From assembly GCA_005656395.1 (NCBI GenBank), contig SRSI01000048.1, positions 2,108,001 through 2,172,000 of the forward strand: 64,000 nt of DNA, read 5' to 3'. This document shows positions 24,053 to 35,642 of this stretch, piece by piece (within the stretch, counting starts at the first letter, position 1; every line of letters starts with the position of its first letter). The DNA is from Strongyloides papillosus. Taxonomy: Eukaryota > Nematoda > Chromadorea > Rhabditida > Strongyloididae. The position numbers were made by a program, and so were the translations under genes. The notes below the pieces were generated by a model, which was given only the letters and a program-made list of their open reading frames with translations, was not told the DNA's origin and did no database searches.

Positions 24053-24469
24053 TTATATTCTTTTTTGATCTAGATATCTAAGATTACGAGAGTCTGGTAG
24101 AGATTCAGGTTCAGAAATTATTTTGAATACTTTTTTTTTCTTTGTTTTTTTTGATTTATCTGATGTTTGTGTGTTTTTATCATTTATTAGTCTACTTTTT
24201 TCCATTTGACATGTGGATAATGAATTTATATTTGGTACAGAACTGGTTAAATATTTAATTTTTATATTTGAATCATCATCAAAATGCCAGGAAATTGCTC
24301 TTTCATATTCTTTATTATGTTTTCGTTTACTGCGATATTTTTTTTCTATATCATCTTGGTAACATCTTTCAGTGGTTCCTCTAAGGTGATTATAATCATT
24401 ACCATGTATTCTATTAGTCCTATCATCATGGTTATTGTGGGTTCTTTCTCTTGAATTAGAAAAATACAT
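24053..24469 (-). CDS. Small basic hydrophilic protein, unrecognised
   Basis: Single exon, 138 residues, convergent with VPS41 and 248 bp from its stop. It is rich in Lys, Arg, Asn, Asp and Ser, with no signal peptide, membrane segment or zinc cluster. A basic stretch KSKKTKKKKVFKI (about 105-117) could be a nuclear localisation signal. It reads like a disordered protein. An ATG start and a frame this long without stops in AT-rich DNA favour a real gene, but no family is recognised. Confidence 0.4.
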   Translation of the reverse strand: MYFSNSRERTHNNHDDRTNRIHGNDYNHLRGTTERCYQDDIEKKYRSKRKHNKEYERAISWHFDDDSNIKIKYLTSSVPNINSLSTCQMEKSRLINDKNTQTSDKSKKTKKKKVFKIISEPESLPDSRNLRYLDQKRI

Positions 24470-26341
24470 ATTATGAATGTATATGAGAGTAATTTTTAAG
24501 TTAAAATAAGTTAAATATTTGATATATACCTTCTTTTATAGACCTATTTTTACTTAGTTAAATTTATAACTAGATTTTAGGTAAATATTACTTAAAATAC
24601 ATTTAAAATCGTTAAAAGTGTTTATTTACTTTTCATAACTGTTTTTAATAAAAAGTAATTTCCTTATTTGACGGGATCAATGAAAAAAAAGGTTAAACAA
24701 TCTTAAACTGACTTTTTTATTGTATAATAAATTTATTCTATTTAAAATATCTAGATAAAGTAATTTTAAATTTAAATTAAAAAACTCAAATACATGTTGA
24801 TTATTTCTAACCTATCTTTGCAAATATAACACACTAAATACATTTACTTTTTAGAATTTCCCTATTATTAAATAATTTTTTTATATAGAAATAATATTAT
24901 CAACATGGGTGGTATTAGAAATATAAATATTTTAAGATAAATAAATTTGGTCATCTTTTTTTATCGAAATGTTGTTGATAACATTTATAGTAATAATGTT
25001 TTTAAATGAATATAATCATGTTTTCATATCGTTATTAATCAATTTTCACTAGCTATTTTCAAATTTGATTTACAATTTAAGGAATAATACATTGATCTAC
25101 CATAAAAATACGAAATTTTACTTGCTAATTTTAGAATGTAACTTGCTGAAGTAAACAGAAATTTATCCTCCTATTATTTTAAATGTAAAAGAGTAACTTT
25201 ACAATAATTTAATCTGAAAAATTAACAAGTAAATTGTACCAATGCAAACGTAATAAGTTCCTTGCAACAACGTATTATAATCGATTAAAAGGCGTTAAAA
25301 TAAATACCTCTATGATTAAAACTTAGAAATCAAACTAAAAATTAACTTTAATTGACCAAAAAAATATGTGTACTTTTTTATATTTTTTAAAATACTAGAA
25401 ACTAGGAATAAAAATTATTATATTTATTATTGTTAATTGTAAAGTGCAATATGTACCACTAAATAAATTTATTATACTGAATGTAATATTAAATTAGATT
25501 AAATAATTATGTAGAGGGGGAAAGGATAAAATGTTAAAAAATTATAAATATTGGAATATTATTTGTTACTGGTCATTTGTATGTATAATATTGTAAATAA
25601 AAAAAGTAAAATCCTACACTCCTTTCTTTCACATTAAAATATTTAAAAAATATAATTAATGAGGTTTTTTGTAGAATTTTTTTACATTGTCCAGTGTGAA
25701 TGCTTAGTTCTTTTCCTAAATTAATATTCATATTAATTTGAAGGAAGTTTAAATCAATTCTTTTAAATGTTAATGAAAACTATGCAAAGTTATAAACGTA
25801 TACAAAATAAACAGAACCCCAAAGAATAAAAAAGAATGTTTGTATGAATTTTACTTTATACTTTGTATTCATTCACTATTATGTTTTCCTTCATTATTTC
25901 TTATTTCACTAATACCAACAAAAATTACTTCTGTAAAATTGATGATTGTCATTTAGTAATTAGTTTTAAATAAAATATTTTATGTTCATATTAACCGGAT
26001 TATTTTATAAACATATGTTAAACATTTAGATAATACGCTTCTCAAGAACTGCAAAAGTATATGACATTATGCCATGCAAGCATTGATATAACCGCGTTTA
26101 GAAGCAACCTGTTGTATTGCTTTATAAAGTTTTTACATTATTAACTTAAATATAATGATATTTTCTTTCATTGATTTTGTAATGTTTTTTTTTCTTAATA
26201 TACAGCGTGATACATCTTGCTCGGTTTATTCGTTATAATATAATCATTTTATTTTTAAATTTATAAAACAAATACTTTTACCAAAATTTTTAATGTAATT
26301 TTTTCTTTTTTTTAAGACGAAGTTATTTTAACAAAGGCTTA
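24470..26341. other. Intergenic, about 1.9 kb, AT-rich
   Basis: No gene, RNA or mobile element is recognised. Just before the next gene a poly-T tract ending in ttttaag (about 26317) could be a trans-splice acceptor. Confidence 0.5.
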
Positions 26342-28936
26342 ATGAAAAAAATGAAACTCGATGATATTGGTGTCACAAAATTGGGGAAAAAATTTAGAGA
26401 ATGCACTTTATGCTCAAGACAGTACAGTATAAGCACTAGTATCAGTGTTTTGTATACTCATGTCTTTCAACATAAGGAGTTACACGAGTTACTAAGAAAA
26501 AAACTAGGTGAAAAGAAATTCCAAGAAAGGCTTAGTCATTTACCAAAGAGCTTTAGATTAAAAAATAATGTTGGGATTGAAATTTCTCAGGATGCATTAA
26601 ACATCTCGAAGAATTCTTTAAATAGTAGTGATTCTTTTCCACGGAAACGTAAATATGGTGATCATTCTACTTATAGGACTTCAAAGGACTTTGATTTCAA
26701 ATCTGAACCAAAGAAATCCATGAGAAAATCAACTGAAAACCTAGCTTTACAGGATTCATCTAATAAATATTTACAAGAAACTTATTTTAGCTTATCAAGC
26801 AACAGAGGAAGGAAGAGCTCCTTAAACGTTGATATTAATTATGTTGGCAAAGGTGATCCCAATACACCAATAACTTCTAAAAAAGGGTATGGTTCATTTT
26901 TCAAGACTGATGTTCTTGGTTTGACAAAAATGGTTTCAAGCAGTCACAGACTTTGCCTGGGATGTAATAAGAAATTTAAAACAACTTGTAGCGTAACAAC
27001 TTTGTATAAACATTGTATTAGACATCCTCAACAAAGAGCTATACTTAAAAAAAATTTAGCAGAATCAGTTTTTAATAATGCATTAAAAAATGCCAATATT
27101 TCTGATAATAATGTGGAGAGTGATGGTGTAGATTCAGAAAATTCAAGTGATGTGAAAGACAACTCTTCTTTTCTTGGTGAAAAATCATTAAGTGAACTAT
27201 TAGAAAAAGCTAAACATTTTGACTGTCTTAACAGATCGTCTAGTAGTTCGGTAAGCGATGAACGAAGACTTGATAAGGGTTTAGAAAGTGATGCTCGAAC
27301 ATTAGATTCCTCAAATGAAAAATCACTAAATGAATCTATGTTATCATCTGTAAAGCGAGAAACAGTAAATTATGGCAAAGAAAATTTCAAAGAGTTGCTG
27401 CATAAATTTGTTCAAATTTGTGGTCTGCCTGAAAAATTAATAAGTGCATGTGGCATTGAAAATTTGTCTAACTTTTTTAGAACTATGGTTTTTCAAAATA
27501 TTGTTAAAGAATTTTTGGATAATAATGTATTGAGGAAGTATGTTGATAGTGATAATTTTAAAATAATTGAAATTAATGGATTATCACTAGAGGAATACTC
27601 ACGAAATAAAACAACTTTTGCAGTTATCAAAGCTTTTATTTTGGATTCAAATTTAAGCATACATTCACAAAACCTTGGAATTATATCATTTAATAGTGAT
27701 ATTAATGTTAATGATTTGGAGAAGATATCAATCCAAATTCGCAACATCTTAAGCAACTACAATCAGATTTTAAATAAAAAACCAATTTTAATTACAAATG
27801 GAGGTTTATTATCAAAATTTCTCTCTGTTCGTAAAAATTTTATCGAAATTCCATGCTTATTAACAGAAATCATTCGATCTATAACGTTTGTTCAGTCAAA
27901 ATCAGGTAAAATTTTTGATTGTTTAAAAAAAGCAGCAAAAAAATTCAGTTTATACAAATTCGTTGTTGACAATGATATTGAAGTTTCCTCAAAACTGAAA
28001 GACATAAGTGGGATAGAAGCTCCAATGCATTGGATAAATATTTATAATATATTAGCATTTGGAGCTTTTAATATAATTGAGGCATCATTTTTCTGTCAAG
28101 AATTTTGGCCATCACTTGTCCTTTCCGGTGAAGAATTACAAATTGTATACAAATTTTTGATGGTAAATCAACCTATTGTAAAAATATTAAATTCATTAAC
28201 CTCGAATCTACTGAATATGACAAATTATTTAGAAGTAGTTTATGATATCTATGAATTATATGAAAATTATGAATTTAAGATACCTGGAAATGACATTACA
28301 GAACTTTTACGTTCTTCTAATGCCATTCAAATTGAAAACATCGAAAGGTACAGTGATTTTATCTATTCGGAAATTTTTTATCTACCGAAAAAAAATATTA
28401 ATACAAGTGATTCGAATGATTCTACAAATAAACAATTTAATCAAATGCTTGCCAGTTTAAGAGATTGTTTTTTAGAACTTAAAAATAAGTCAAAAGAAAA
28501 TCATTATATATGTAGAGCTTTGCTTTTAAACACCAAAGAAGCATATAATCTAAGGTATGGAGATACTACATTTTGGTCATTTATTGAATCATTATTTGAC
28601 TCTCAGTTCGAAATAAGTAACTATCCAATATTACAAAAAAAAGTGTTCTTCAACGTTGAAGCAGTCAATGATGTTCAATTATATAGGAATATTTTGTATA
28701 GATATGAAATTAATTCTTTAGATGACTTTTGGTTATCACAGAAGCATGTACTTCCTACAATGTACAAAGAATATATTGATGCTCTATCTATTCCAGTTAT
28801 ACAAAATAGACCTGATAATAAAGAAAATCTTTTTGATTGGGCAAAATATTCAAGTAATTTGGAGAATATTTGTAGAAATAGCATAAATAATACAAATAAA
28901 GAGGAGCTTTCATATGAAATCCTTGGTGTTGATTAA
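26342..28936 (+). CDS. Domesticated hAT-transposase-like protein with two BED-type zinc fingers
   Basis: Single exon, 864 residues. Two C2H2 fingers share the spacing C-x2-C-x15-H-x3-H: the first at residues 21-44 (CTLC to HVFQH), the second near 205 (CLGC to HCIRH). This is the BED-finger layout of hAT transposases. Between and after them lie Ser/Lys-rich disordered segments (about 90-200 and 240-330). From about 340 the helical pattern resembles the hAT core: MHWINIYNIL stands where TRWNSTY-type motifs occur, and LDDFWLSQKHVLPTMYKEY followed by ALSIPVI stands where the C-terminal dimerisation region W...YP.L...A...LS.P occurs. No terminal inverted repeats flank it and the catalytic acidic residues cannot be assigned. 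I infer a transposon-derived DNA-binding protein kept for a host role. Confidence 0.65.
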   Translation: MKKMKLDDIGVTKLGKKFRECTLCSRQYSISTSISVLYTHVFQHKELHELLRKKLGEKKFQERLSHLPKSFRLKNNVGIEISQDALNISKNSLNSSDSFPRKRKYGDHSTYRTSKDFDFKSEPKKSMRKSTENLALQDSSNKYLQETYFSLSSNRGRKSSLNVDINYVGKGDPNTPITSKKGYGSFFKTDVLGLTKMVSSSHRLCLGCNKKFKTTCSVTTLYKHCIRHPQQRAILKKNLAESVFNNALKNANISDNNVESDGVDSENSSDVKDNSSFLGEKSLSELLEKAKHFDCLNRSSSSSVSDERRLDKGLESDARTLDSSNEKSLNESMLSSVKRETVNYGKENFKELLHKFVQICGLPEKLISACGIENLSNFFRTMVFQNIVKEFLDNNVLRKYVDSDNFKIIEINGLSLEEYSRNKTTFAVIKAFILDSNLSIHSQNLGIISFNSDINVNDLEKISIQIRNILSNYNQILNKKPILITNGGLLSKFLSVRKNFIEIPCLLTEIIRSITFVQSKSGKIFDCLKKAAKKFSLYKFVVDNDIEVSSKLKDISGIEAPMHWINIYNILAFGAFNIIEASFFCQEFWPSLVLSGEELQIVYKFLMVNQPIVKILNSLTSNLLNMTNYLEVVYDIYELYENYEFKIPGNDITELLRSSNAIQIENIERYSDFIYSEIFYLPKKNINTSDSNDSTNKQFNQMLASLRDCFLELKNKSKENHYICRALLLNTKEAYNLRYGDTTFWSFIESLFDSQFEISNYPILQKKVFFNVEAVNDVQLYRNILYRYEINSLDDFWLSQKHVLPTMYKEYIDALSIPVIQNRPDNKENLFDWAKYSSNLENICRNSINNTNKEELSYEILGVD

Positions 28937-31088
28937 TTTTTCTCTCTTAAATGCACATTAGTAATGTTAATTTGCGTCGTCTGTTCATCAATGTATAAAG
29001 CAATATGATTTATTTTTATTTCCTTTCTCATTAATTTAAAATTTGCTGGAATTTTTGTAAAAAAATAAAAAGTGCTTTTTATAGATTTTACTATTCTTGT
29101 CCATAAAAAAAATTTTTGCTTTAAGTGGTTCTCAAGTCATATTTTTACGCTGCTTTATTGATCAAGAATTAAAAAAAAATTGAAATAGATTTTTAGGTAG
29201 TTGCTTTTTTAAGCCTCCTTTGCTGCGGTATTTTTTTATCGTTTTTTAACAATACGTTTTTGAGTCATAAAAAGTAAAACTGTCAAAAATTGATTTTTGA
29301 ATAAAAAGTTAGCTAAAAATTCATTGAAAAACAAAAAAATTTATTTTAGTAGCGTGCTACACAACCACTTAAATTTAGCAAAATCGATCAACTTCGAATG
29401 TGTGATATGAAGCTAAAAGCAACTTCTGAACTTTATCCGCTAAAATTCCTTTGGATTAGAAATATCTATTGTAAATAGTGTAGATTTTTGTGAATAAACC
29501 TTAACTTCAAGAATTTTACTTTTGAAATATGATATTGATTTAATAATGAAAACGGTTAGCTTATATACTTCTAACTTCCTTTAATTTCTTCCCAAGAGGC
29601 CATTAGAGAAGCATTCATATTTTACTTTTATTTTCATTAAATGACTTTCTAATTGAATTTTAATTTATTTATGTTTTATTTGAATTTTTTTGATAATTTC
29701 TTAGTTGATTTTCAGCCTATATATTCACTCTATTCTCAATGAAAAAGTAAACGTATAATAATTTATATAACTTTATAAAAATTTTTTAAATTCGAGAAGT
29801 AATTTGCATTTTATCTTATATTTAAAAAGATCTGTTTAACTAAATATTTCTGTAGAATTATAAGAATTGTATTCTATAGCACTAGCTAAAGTAATTGATG
29901 AAATAATAAAAAATATGTTGCTTTTAAATATCTACCATTTCTACAAATTTGAAATTAATCGATATCAATTTATTTGGCAATTTTAAAAAATCATATATAG
30001 AATTTTATGTGTTATTTTATTATCAAGCATATAAATTAAAATCTTAAGAACAGCGTATAACCTTCGGGGAATTATAGAAGCTTTTATAGATTCTCCATAT
30101 TTGAATCTGGATAAGTAAATGCATAATGCTAACAATAATAATGTAATAATACTGAATATAAAACTGCTTATCAAATTTGTATCTCTAATAATAATAAGAT
30201 AATCATTCTTAAAAAACGTGAATCTTATAATAAAAGGTCAACATCTTGATCACATACATTATTTTTAAGTTCCTCAATAGATCAAAGATCATCAATCTGT
30301 TTTCAATCGATTTGAATCGCTTTTTTTGCCATGTAATAAAGAAAATTATTTGCACGTCATAAAAAAGATCAATTTACAATATTTTGAGCATAACAGTTTA
30401 CTATAGTTATGCTCACAATTGTGTGATGTATTATAAGTACACATTTATAGTAATTTATGATCAAGGTTTTTAATTTATGAGTAAAAAAAATCATAGCAAA
30501 ATATCAGTAGCAAGAGCATGGTTAAATAAAAAGTTAGTTAATCAATGTATCGAATATACATGAAAAACGTCAAAAAAATTGTTGCTAAAAATGGTTTTTT
30601 CTTGTTTTATTTTCTTGTTTCACCATCCTTCTTTAAATTACTGGCAAATTTTAATTCTTATCAATATTATGAATATATTTCATTATATTTATTTACAGTA
30701 TTATTAGGTTGTAACGAAAGGTATGGCTGAAAAAATTTTTTTTATATGTCGTCAATATTTTTGTTACAACCTAGCAATTTCATTTTTTCAATTTGAAACT
30801 AATTTAATTTTTATAAATGATAGTTGCATATTTCTGTTATTCATATTGTTTTTAAAAATACAGATAATCTTGAAGATAAGAATATTAGCACAAATAAAAA
30901 TCCTTGGAATCCAATATTTTTACATGACTCTTGTAAAAACTATATGGAAAATAAATAAATCTCAACACATACCATACAAAAAACATAGAGTTTGTAAAAT
31001 TAATATGCCGTGTAAAAACTAAGTTTTATTACAAAAGAAAAGTCTTTTGTAAAATAAAAAAGCAATTGTAAATGAGTTTTAATTTATA
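28937..31088. other. Intergenic, about 2.1 kb, AT-rich
   Basis: It contains a possible small inverted-repeat element (29108-29385). Short open frames at 30.5-31 kb lack any domain and look like chance. Confidence 0.5.
29108..29385. mobile_element. Possible MITE-like inverted-repeat element
   Basis: The left end reads tttttgctttaagtggtt and the right end reads aaccacttaaatttagcaaa, imperfect inverted complements about 280 bp apart. Further in, acgctgct on the left pairs with agtagcgt on the right. No coding sequence lies between. No clear target-site duplication is visible, and a second copy was not found in the window. Confidence 0.35.
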
Positions 31089-33299
31089 TTAGTTTTTCTT
31101 AAATTTTAATTCCAATTTGTCTAATATTTCATTAGCACAATCTGGTAGTCTTGTGCCAGGTCCAAAAACACATGATACTCCAGCAGCATATAATGCTTCA
31201 TAATCTTGTGGTGGAATAACTCCTCCAGCAATTACCATAATATCTTCACGTCCTAATTTTTTTAACTCATCAATTAATTCAGGAACCAATGTTAGATGAC
31301 CCGCAGCCAAACTACTGGCACCAATAACATGAACATCAGCATCAACTGCTTGTTGGGCAGCTTCCTGTGGTGTTTGGAAAAGCGGACCAATATCAACGTC
31401 AAAACCAAGATCTGCAAAACCTGTAGCTACAATTTTAGCTCCTCTATCGTGTCCATCTTGACCGAGTTTAGCCACCATTAATCTTGGTTGTCGTCCTTCT
31501 CTTTCAGCAAACTTTGTAACCCTATGTAGAACTGTTTCAATTTCACGTGACTCACCAAATGATGTGATGTAAGCACCCGAAACCATTCTGTTTACAGCAG
31601 CATAACGTGAAAAGACACTCTCCATTGCGTCACTCATTTCTCCTACGGTGACTCTCGCTCGAGCTGCTTCAACTGCAGCCTCCATTAGATTTCCGCCATT
31701 CTTGCAACAATCTATAATTCTGTCAATTGCAGCTTTTGCTCTAGCAGGATCTCGAGTTTCTCTAATCCGTTTTAATTTGGCACATTGAGAACCTCTTACT
31801 CTCTCATTATCTACTTTAAGAATTTCTATTGGAGTTTCTTGTTCAAGTTTATATTTATTGACACCAACAATAACTTGCTCACCTATATCAATCTTCGCCT
31901 GTTTTTTTGCTGCAGCTTCTTCAATTTTTAATTTTGGCATACCACTTGTTACAGCTTTCGCCATACCACCCATCTCATCGATTTCTTTTATGATCTCATA
32001 AGATTTGGCATACAACTCATCAGTCAAACTTTCCATCATGTATGATCCACCCCAAGGATCAGCAACTTTACAGATACCGGACTCTTCTTGAAGAATAATT
32101 TGAGTATTTCTTGCAATTCTTGCAGACTGTTTAGTTGGTAGACAAATTGCTTCATCAAAAGCATTTGTATGAAGAGATTGTGTACCTCCAAAGATAGAAG
32201 CCATAGCTTCAACTGTTGTTCTAATAATGTTATTGTATGGATCTTGAGCTGTTAGTGACCATCCAGATGTTTGACAGTGAGTTCTCAACATATTAGAACG
32301 TGGATTCTTGGGGTTAAATCGTTCTTTAACCAAGTTTGCCCATAACCTTCTTGCAGCTCTCATTTTAGCAATCTCCATATAGAAGTTCATAGAAATTCCC
32401 CAGAAGAAAGATAACCTAGGAGCAAACTCATCAATAGTTAAACCAGCATCTAAACCTGTTTGACAATATTGTAAACCATCAGCAATTGTGAAAGCCATTT
32501 CTAACGCTGCATCAGCACCTGCTTCTTGAATATGATAACCCGAAATTGAAATAGAATTAAATTTAGGCATGTGCTTTGCAGTGTAAGCAAATATATCTCC
32601 AATAATCCTCATTGATGGTTCCGGTGGATAGATATACGTATTTCTAACCATAAATTCTTTCAAAATATCATTTTGAATGGTTCCTGCTAACAACGCCTGA
32701 TCTACTCCTTGTTCCTCACCTGCAACAACGTACATAGCCAAAACAGGAATAACAGCTCCATTCATTGTCATCGAAACAGATATCTTGTCAAGTGGGATTC
32801 CATCAAAAAGCGCTTTCATATCTTCCACTGAATCTACAGCAACACCGGCCATACCAACATCACCAGAAACGCGGGGATTATCAGAATCATAACCCCTGTG
32901 TGTTGGTAAATCAAAAGCTACTGATACTCCTTGTTGACCTGCTGCAATATTTTCTTTATAAAACTTATTAGATTCCTCTACTGTAGAAAAACCGGCATAC
33001 TGTCTAATAGTCCATGGTCTTTGGGTATACATAGTAGGATAAGGTCCTCTTGTGTATGGAAATTGACCTGGCAATTCAACATTTCCACTATTAAAATCTT
33101 TTTCACGATCTTTAATAGTGTAAAGAGGTTTAATATCAATTCCTTCTGTTGTGTGCCAAATTAATGATTCAGGATCTTTTCCTTTCAATTGTTTTTTGGC
33201 CATCTCGGCCCACTTTGGGTATAGTGGTAATGATGCGCATGTTCTAGTAAATTTTAGAATATTAGTAGAAAGTGAGGCTGTTTTTTTAATCCGTAACAT
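31089..33299 (-). CDS. mmcm-1: Methylmalonyl-CoA mutase, mitochondrial
   Basis: Single exon, 736 residues from the ATG at 33299 (MLRIKKTAS). The upstream in-frame codon at 33311 is TTG, so it was not used. The N-terminus is basic and Ser/Thr-rich, as in mitochondrial targeting peptides. The TIM-barrel substrate domain covers about 60-560 ([35 protein letters not shown]). The C-terminal cobalamin domain carries [10 protein letters not shown] with the cobalt-ligating His, then GASSLAAGH. The enzyme turns (R)-methylmalonyl-CoA into succinyl-CoA using adenosylcobalamin, the last step of propionate breakdown from odd-chain fats, Val, Ile, Met and Thr. Length agrees with about 750 in animals. All recognised active-site segments are present. 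Confidence 0.97.
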   Translation of the reverse strand: MLRIKKTASLSTNILKFTRTCASLPLYPKWAEMAKKQLKGKDPESLIWHTTEGIDIKPLYTIKDREKDFNSGNVELPGQFPYTRGPYPTMYTQRPWTIRQYAGFSTVEESNKFYKENIAAGQQGVSVAFDLPTHRGYDSDNPRVSGDVGMAGVAVDSVEDMKALFDGIPLDKISVSMTMNGAVIPVLAMYVVAGEEQGVDQALLAGTIQNDILKEFMVRNTYIYPPEPSMRIIGDIFAYTAKHMPKFNSISISGYHIQEAGADAALEMAFTIADGLQYCQTGLDAGLTIDEFAPRLSFFWGISMNFYMEIAKMRAARRLWANLVKERFNPKNPRSNMLRTHCQTSGWSLTAQDPYNNIIRTTVEAMASIFGGTQSLHTNAFDEAICLPTKQSARIARNTQIILQEESGICKVADPWGGSYMMESLTDELYAKSYEIIKEIDEMGGMAKAVTSGMPKLKIEEAAAKKQAKIDIGEQVIVGVNKYKLEQETPIEILKVDNERVRGSQCAKLKRIRETRDPARAKAAIDRIIDCCKNGGNLMEAAVEAARARVTVGEMSDAMESVFSRYAAVNRMVSGAYITSFGESREIETVLHRVTKFAEREGRQPRLMVAKLGQDGHDRGAKIVATGFADLGFDVDIGPLFQTPQEAAQQAVDADVHVIGASSLAAGHLTLVPELIDELKKLGREDIMVIAGGVIPPQDYEALYAAGVSCVFGPGTRLPDCANEILDKLELKFKKN

Positions 33300-34938
33300 A
33301 ATATATGTCAAATCTAAAATTAATTAATTATATTGAAAGTAATTAATTAAAATTTAGAATGATTATATAAAAACATTACTAATCAATTGTCATTTAAAAA
33401 TAAATTACATTAAGTACTTTTTCATAAAATTTATAAGAAAAGTGTTACGTGTTGCTTTGGTCGTAAAAAAAAGGCCAAACATTGCTTTAACTAAAACAAA
33501 CATTTTGTTTTTAAGTTATTTCAATTGATGACACTTTTATAGCAACAAGAAACAATGTATTTGATAAGAATTTTCTAGATATAAACAGGCAAATTTGACG
33601 CACCTTTAGTTATTCAATTTTAATGCCTTGTAGTAACGTTTTTCATTCATAATTTTTTATCTGAAAGCTTACCTCCAAATCGACATTTTAAACTCAGTTA
33701 TGAAACTTCTTCTTTACAGTACTTTTTATATTACAATACGTTTACAGAAGGATAAATAAAAAATGGTTTAATATATAATATAATGATGGAAATATTTTAT
33801 TTGTTGCATTTTACAAACTTCACAAAATAATAAGGTTAAAAAACTTAATCAAAATTACTTCCAATAAGCTTAGTCTAAGCTCCACAAAATTCTTTAATTT
33901 TTCTATTGGATAATGTTTTTAGAAACTTTGACAACCCTTTGTGGCAACGCTGCATGATTTTTGTTGCACTTTTTTCATTTTTCCAATGTTTCCTCGACTT
34001 TTATTAGTGAATCTTTATGAAAATTATTTTTAAGACGTTTTCAAAAATGTCCTGACCGTCCTTAAGTTTCTATATAAAATATCATGGTTTCTTTATAGCA
34101 TTTGAATTAAAGCAGTGCACTAGTCAGTTGCATTTGGTTAAAATGCTTGAGCAACAAGATTAGAAGTCGATCAATAAATTCTTCCTATATGAAGATAAGT
34201 TCTCAAAGAAAGAGTGATATTGAAAAATGGAACCTAAGAACAGCATTTAAATAAAAAGATTGTAAAATACTATTGATTCCATTTTAAAAACATTTCCTTC
34301 ATTGATCAAATACAACACAACGCTTATCAAATTCAAACAAATTTTTAAACATAGGGAGTTGTCAGAAAAGAACTACAGAAACCTTCTAAATTTAATGTAA
34401 ATTTAATAAAAAGATAAATTTTAAAGCATTTTATAACAAAACAATGCAACTTCTAAAAAAATTACAATTCAAATGTGGAAAATCTCCCTGCGCGATCATA
34501 CATTTTTCATATCGAATACTAAAGAGACTGCAAACACAAAAAAATGATTTCAAAAAGAAATGTGTCATCATACACGTTTGATTATTTATACCTTTAAAAC
34601 AGGTTTCTAAAAAAACATATTGTATAAAACGAATAGTTAGCATGCTTATTAAGCAAACAAAGGTTGTTGTTACAATTATTTCATAACTATAAATATGAAA
34701 CATTTTATCAGTGGACATGTGTTACTTTTAAAATTTTCTACTACATATTTCGCAATATCTTTTGTTTTTATTCTCAAATAATACTCTATTTAAAGTGATA
34801 AATTTTTGTTATTTTGCTTGTTAACGCTTAAAATTATATGATTTTTACAAGCTTGGTATTTTGTAACTATTGTATTAGATTTATGTAACACTTTTAACTT
34901 CATTTTTTTCAGAGTAATTTTTATTACCAAACTAAACA
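33300..34938. other. Intergenic between divergent genes
   Basis: Promoter regions of the mutase (minus) and Rab7 (plus). The base composition is a little less AT-rich around 33.9-34.7 kb, but no family could be recognised in any frame. Confidence 0.5.
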
Positions 34939-35642
34939 ATGCATGTTGAAGATCGTAAAAAAATTTTGTTAAAAGTTGTAATTCTTGGAAATTCAGGTGT
35001 TGGTAAAACATCCTTAATGAATCAATATGTTAAACAAAAATTTACAAATCAATATAAAGCAACTATTGGAGCTGACTTTTTAACTAAAGACATAAAAGTG
35101 GGTGATAAGTTAGTCACGTTGCAGGTATGGTTGCTTTTTTTATTTCTTTTTTCTATGTCTATTTTATCATTATATAATAATCTATTGCTTTTAAGATTTG
35201 GGATACGGCTGGTCAAGAAAAATTTCAATCATTGGGTGTTGCTTTCTATCGCGGTGCTGATTGTTGCGTCTTGGTATACGACGTAACTGATACTTCTTCA
35301 TTTAGGCAACTTGAATCTTGGAGAGATGAATTCTTAATTCAAGCAAATCCAAGGAATCCTGAGAGTTTTCCTTTTGTTTTGATTGGAAATAAGATAGATC
35401 TTCCAAATCATGCTGTTTCAGAGCAACGCGCTAGGAAATGGTGCCAATTAAAGAATGACATTCCATATCATAAGGTATCTGTCAAAGAAAGAACAAATAT
35501 TGATGAGGTATTTGATGAGATCATAAATAATGCCCTTCAACGTCAAAGTACGGATGTCCACGATTTTCCAGAGTTTCGTGATCAGGTTCGCCTTAGTAAG
35601 AAAGGAAAAGAAAAAATTGGTGAAGGCAGTTGTGGTTGCTGA
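34939..35642 (+). CDS. rab-7: Rab7 small GTPase
   Basis: Exons 34939-35124 and 35196-35642 (71-bp phase-0 intron) give 210 residues. G1 is GNSGVGKTS (about 15-23), the effector region is [14 protein letters not shown]3 is [10 protein letters not shown]4 is GNKIDL, and the C-terminus ends in GSCGC for double geranylgeranylation. The sequence follows animal Rab7 closely through [22 protein letters not shown]. Rab7 marks late endosomes and lysosomes and recruits HOPS, retromer and motor adaptors. The G5 motif, SAK in almost all Rab proteins, reads SVK here (about position 157), and the following region ([13 protein letters not shown]) is also diverged. Confidence 0.95.

Noticed and set aside
30545..31022. 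Two small plus-strand frames of 61 and 99 codons
   Set aside because: They have no domain, biased Ile/Phe/Lys composition as expected of translated AT-rich DNA, and no splice context linking them.
33300..33311. Start of the methylmalonyl-CoA mutase four codons upstream
   Set aside because: The codon at 33311 is TTG, not ATG; nuclear genes of animals rarely start there, and an ATG follows at 33299.
34431..34718. 95-codon minus frame with hydrophobic segments
   Set aside because: Cys/Phe-rich hydrophobic sequence suggested a membrane protein, but no family motif or exon partner is visible and the length is compatible with chance.
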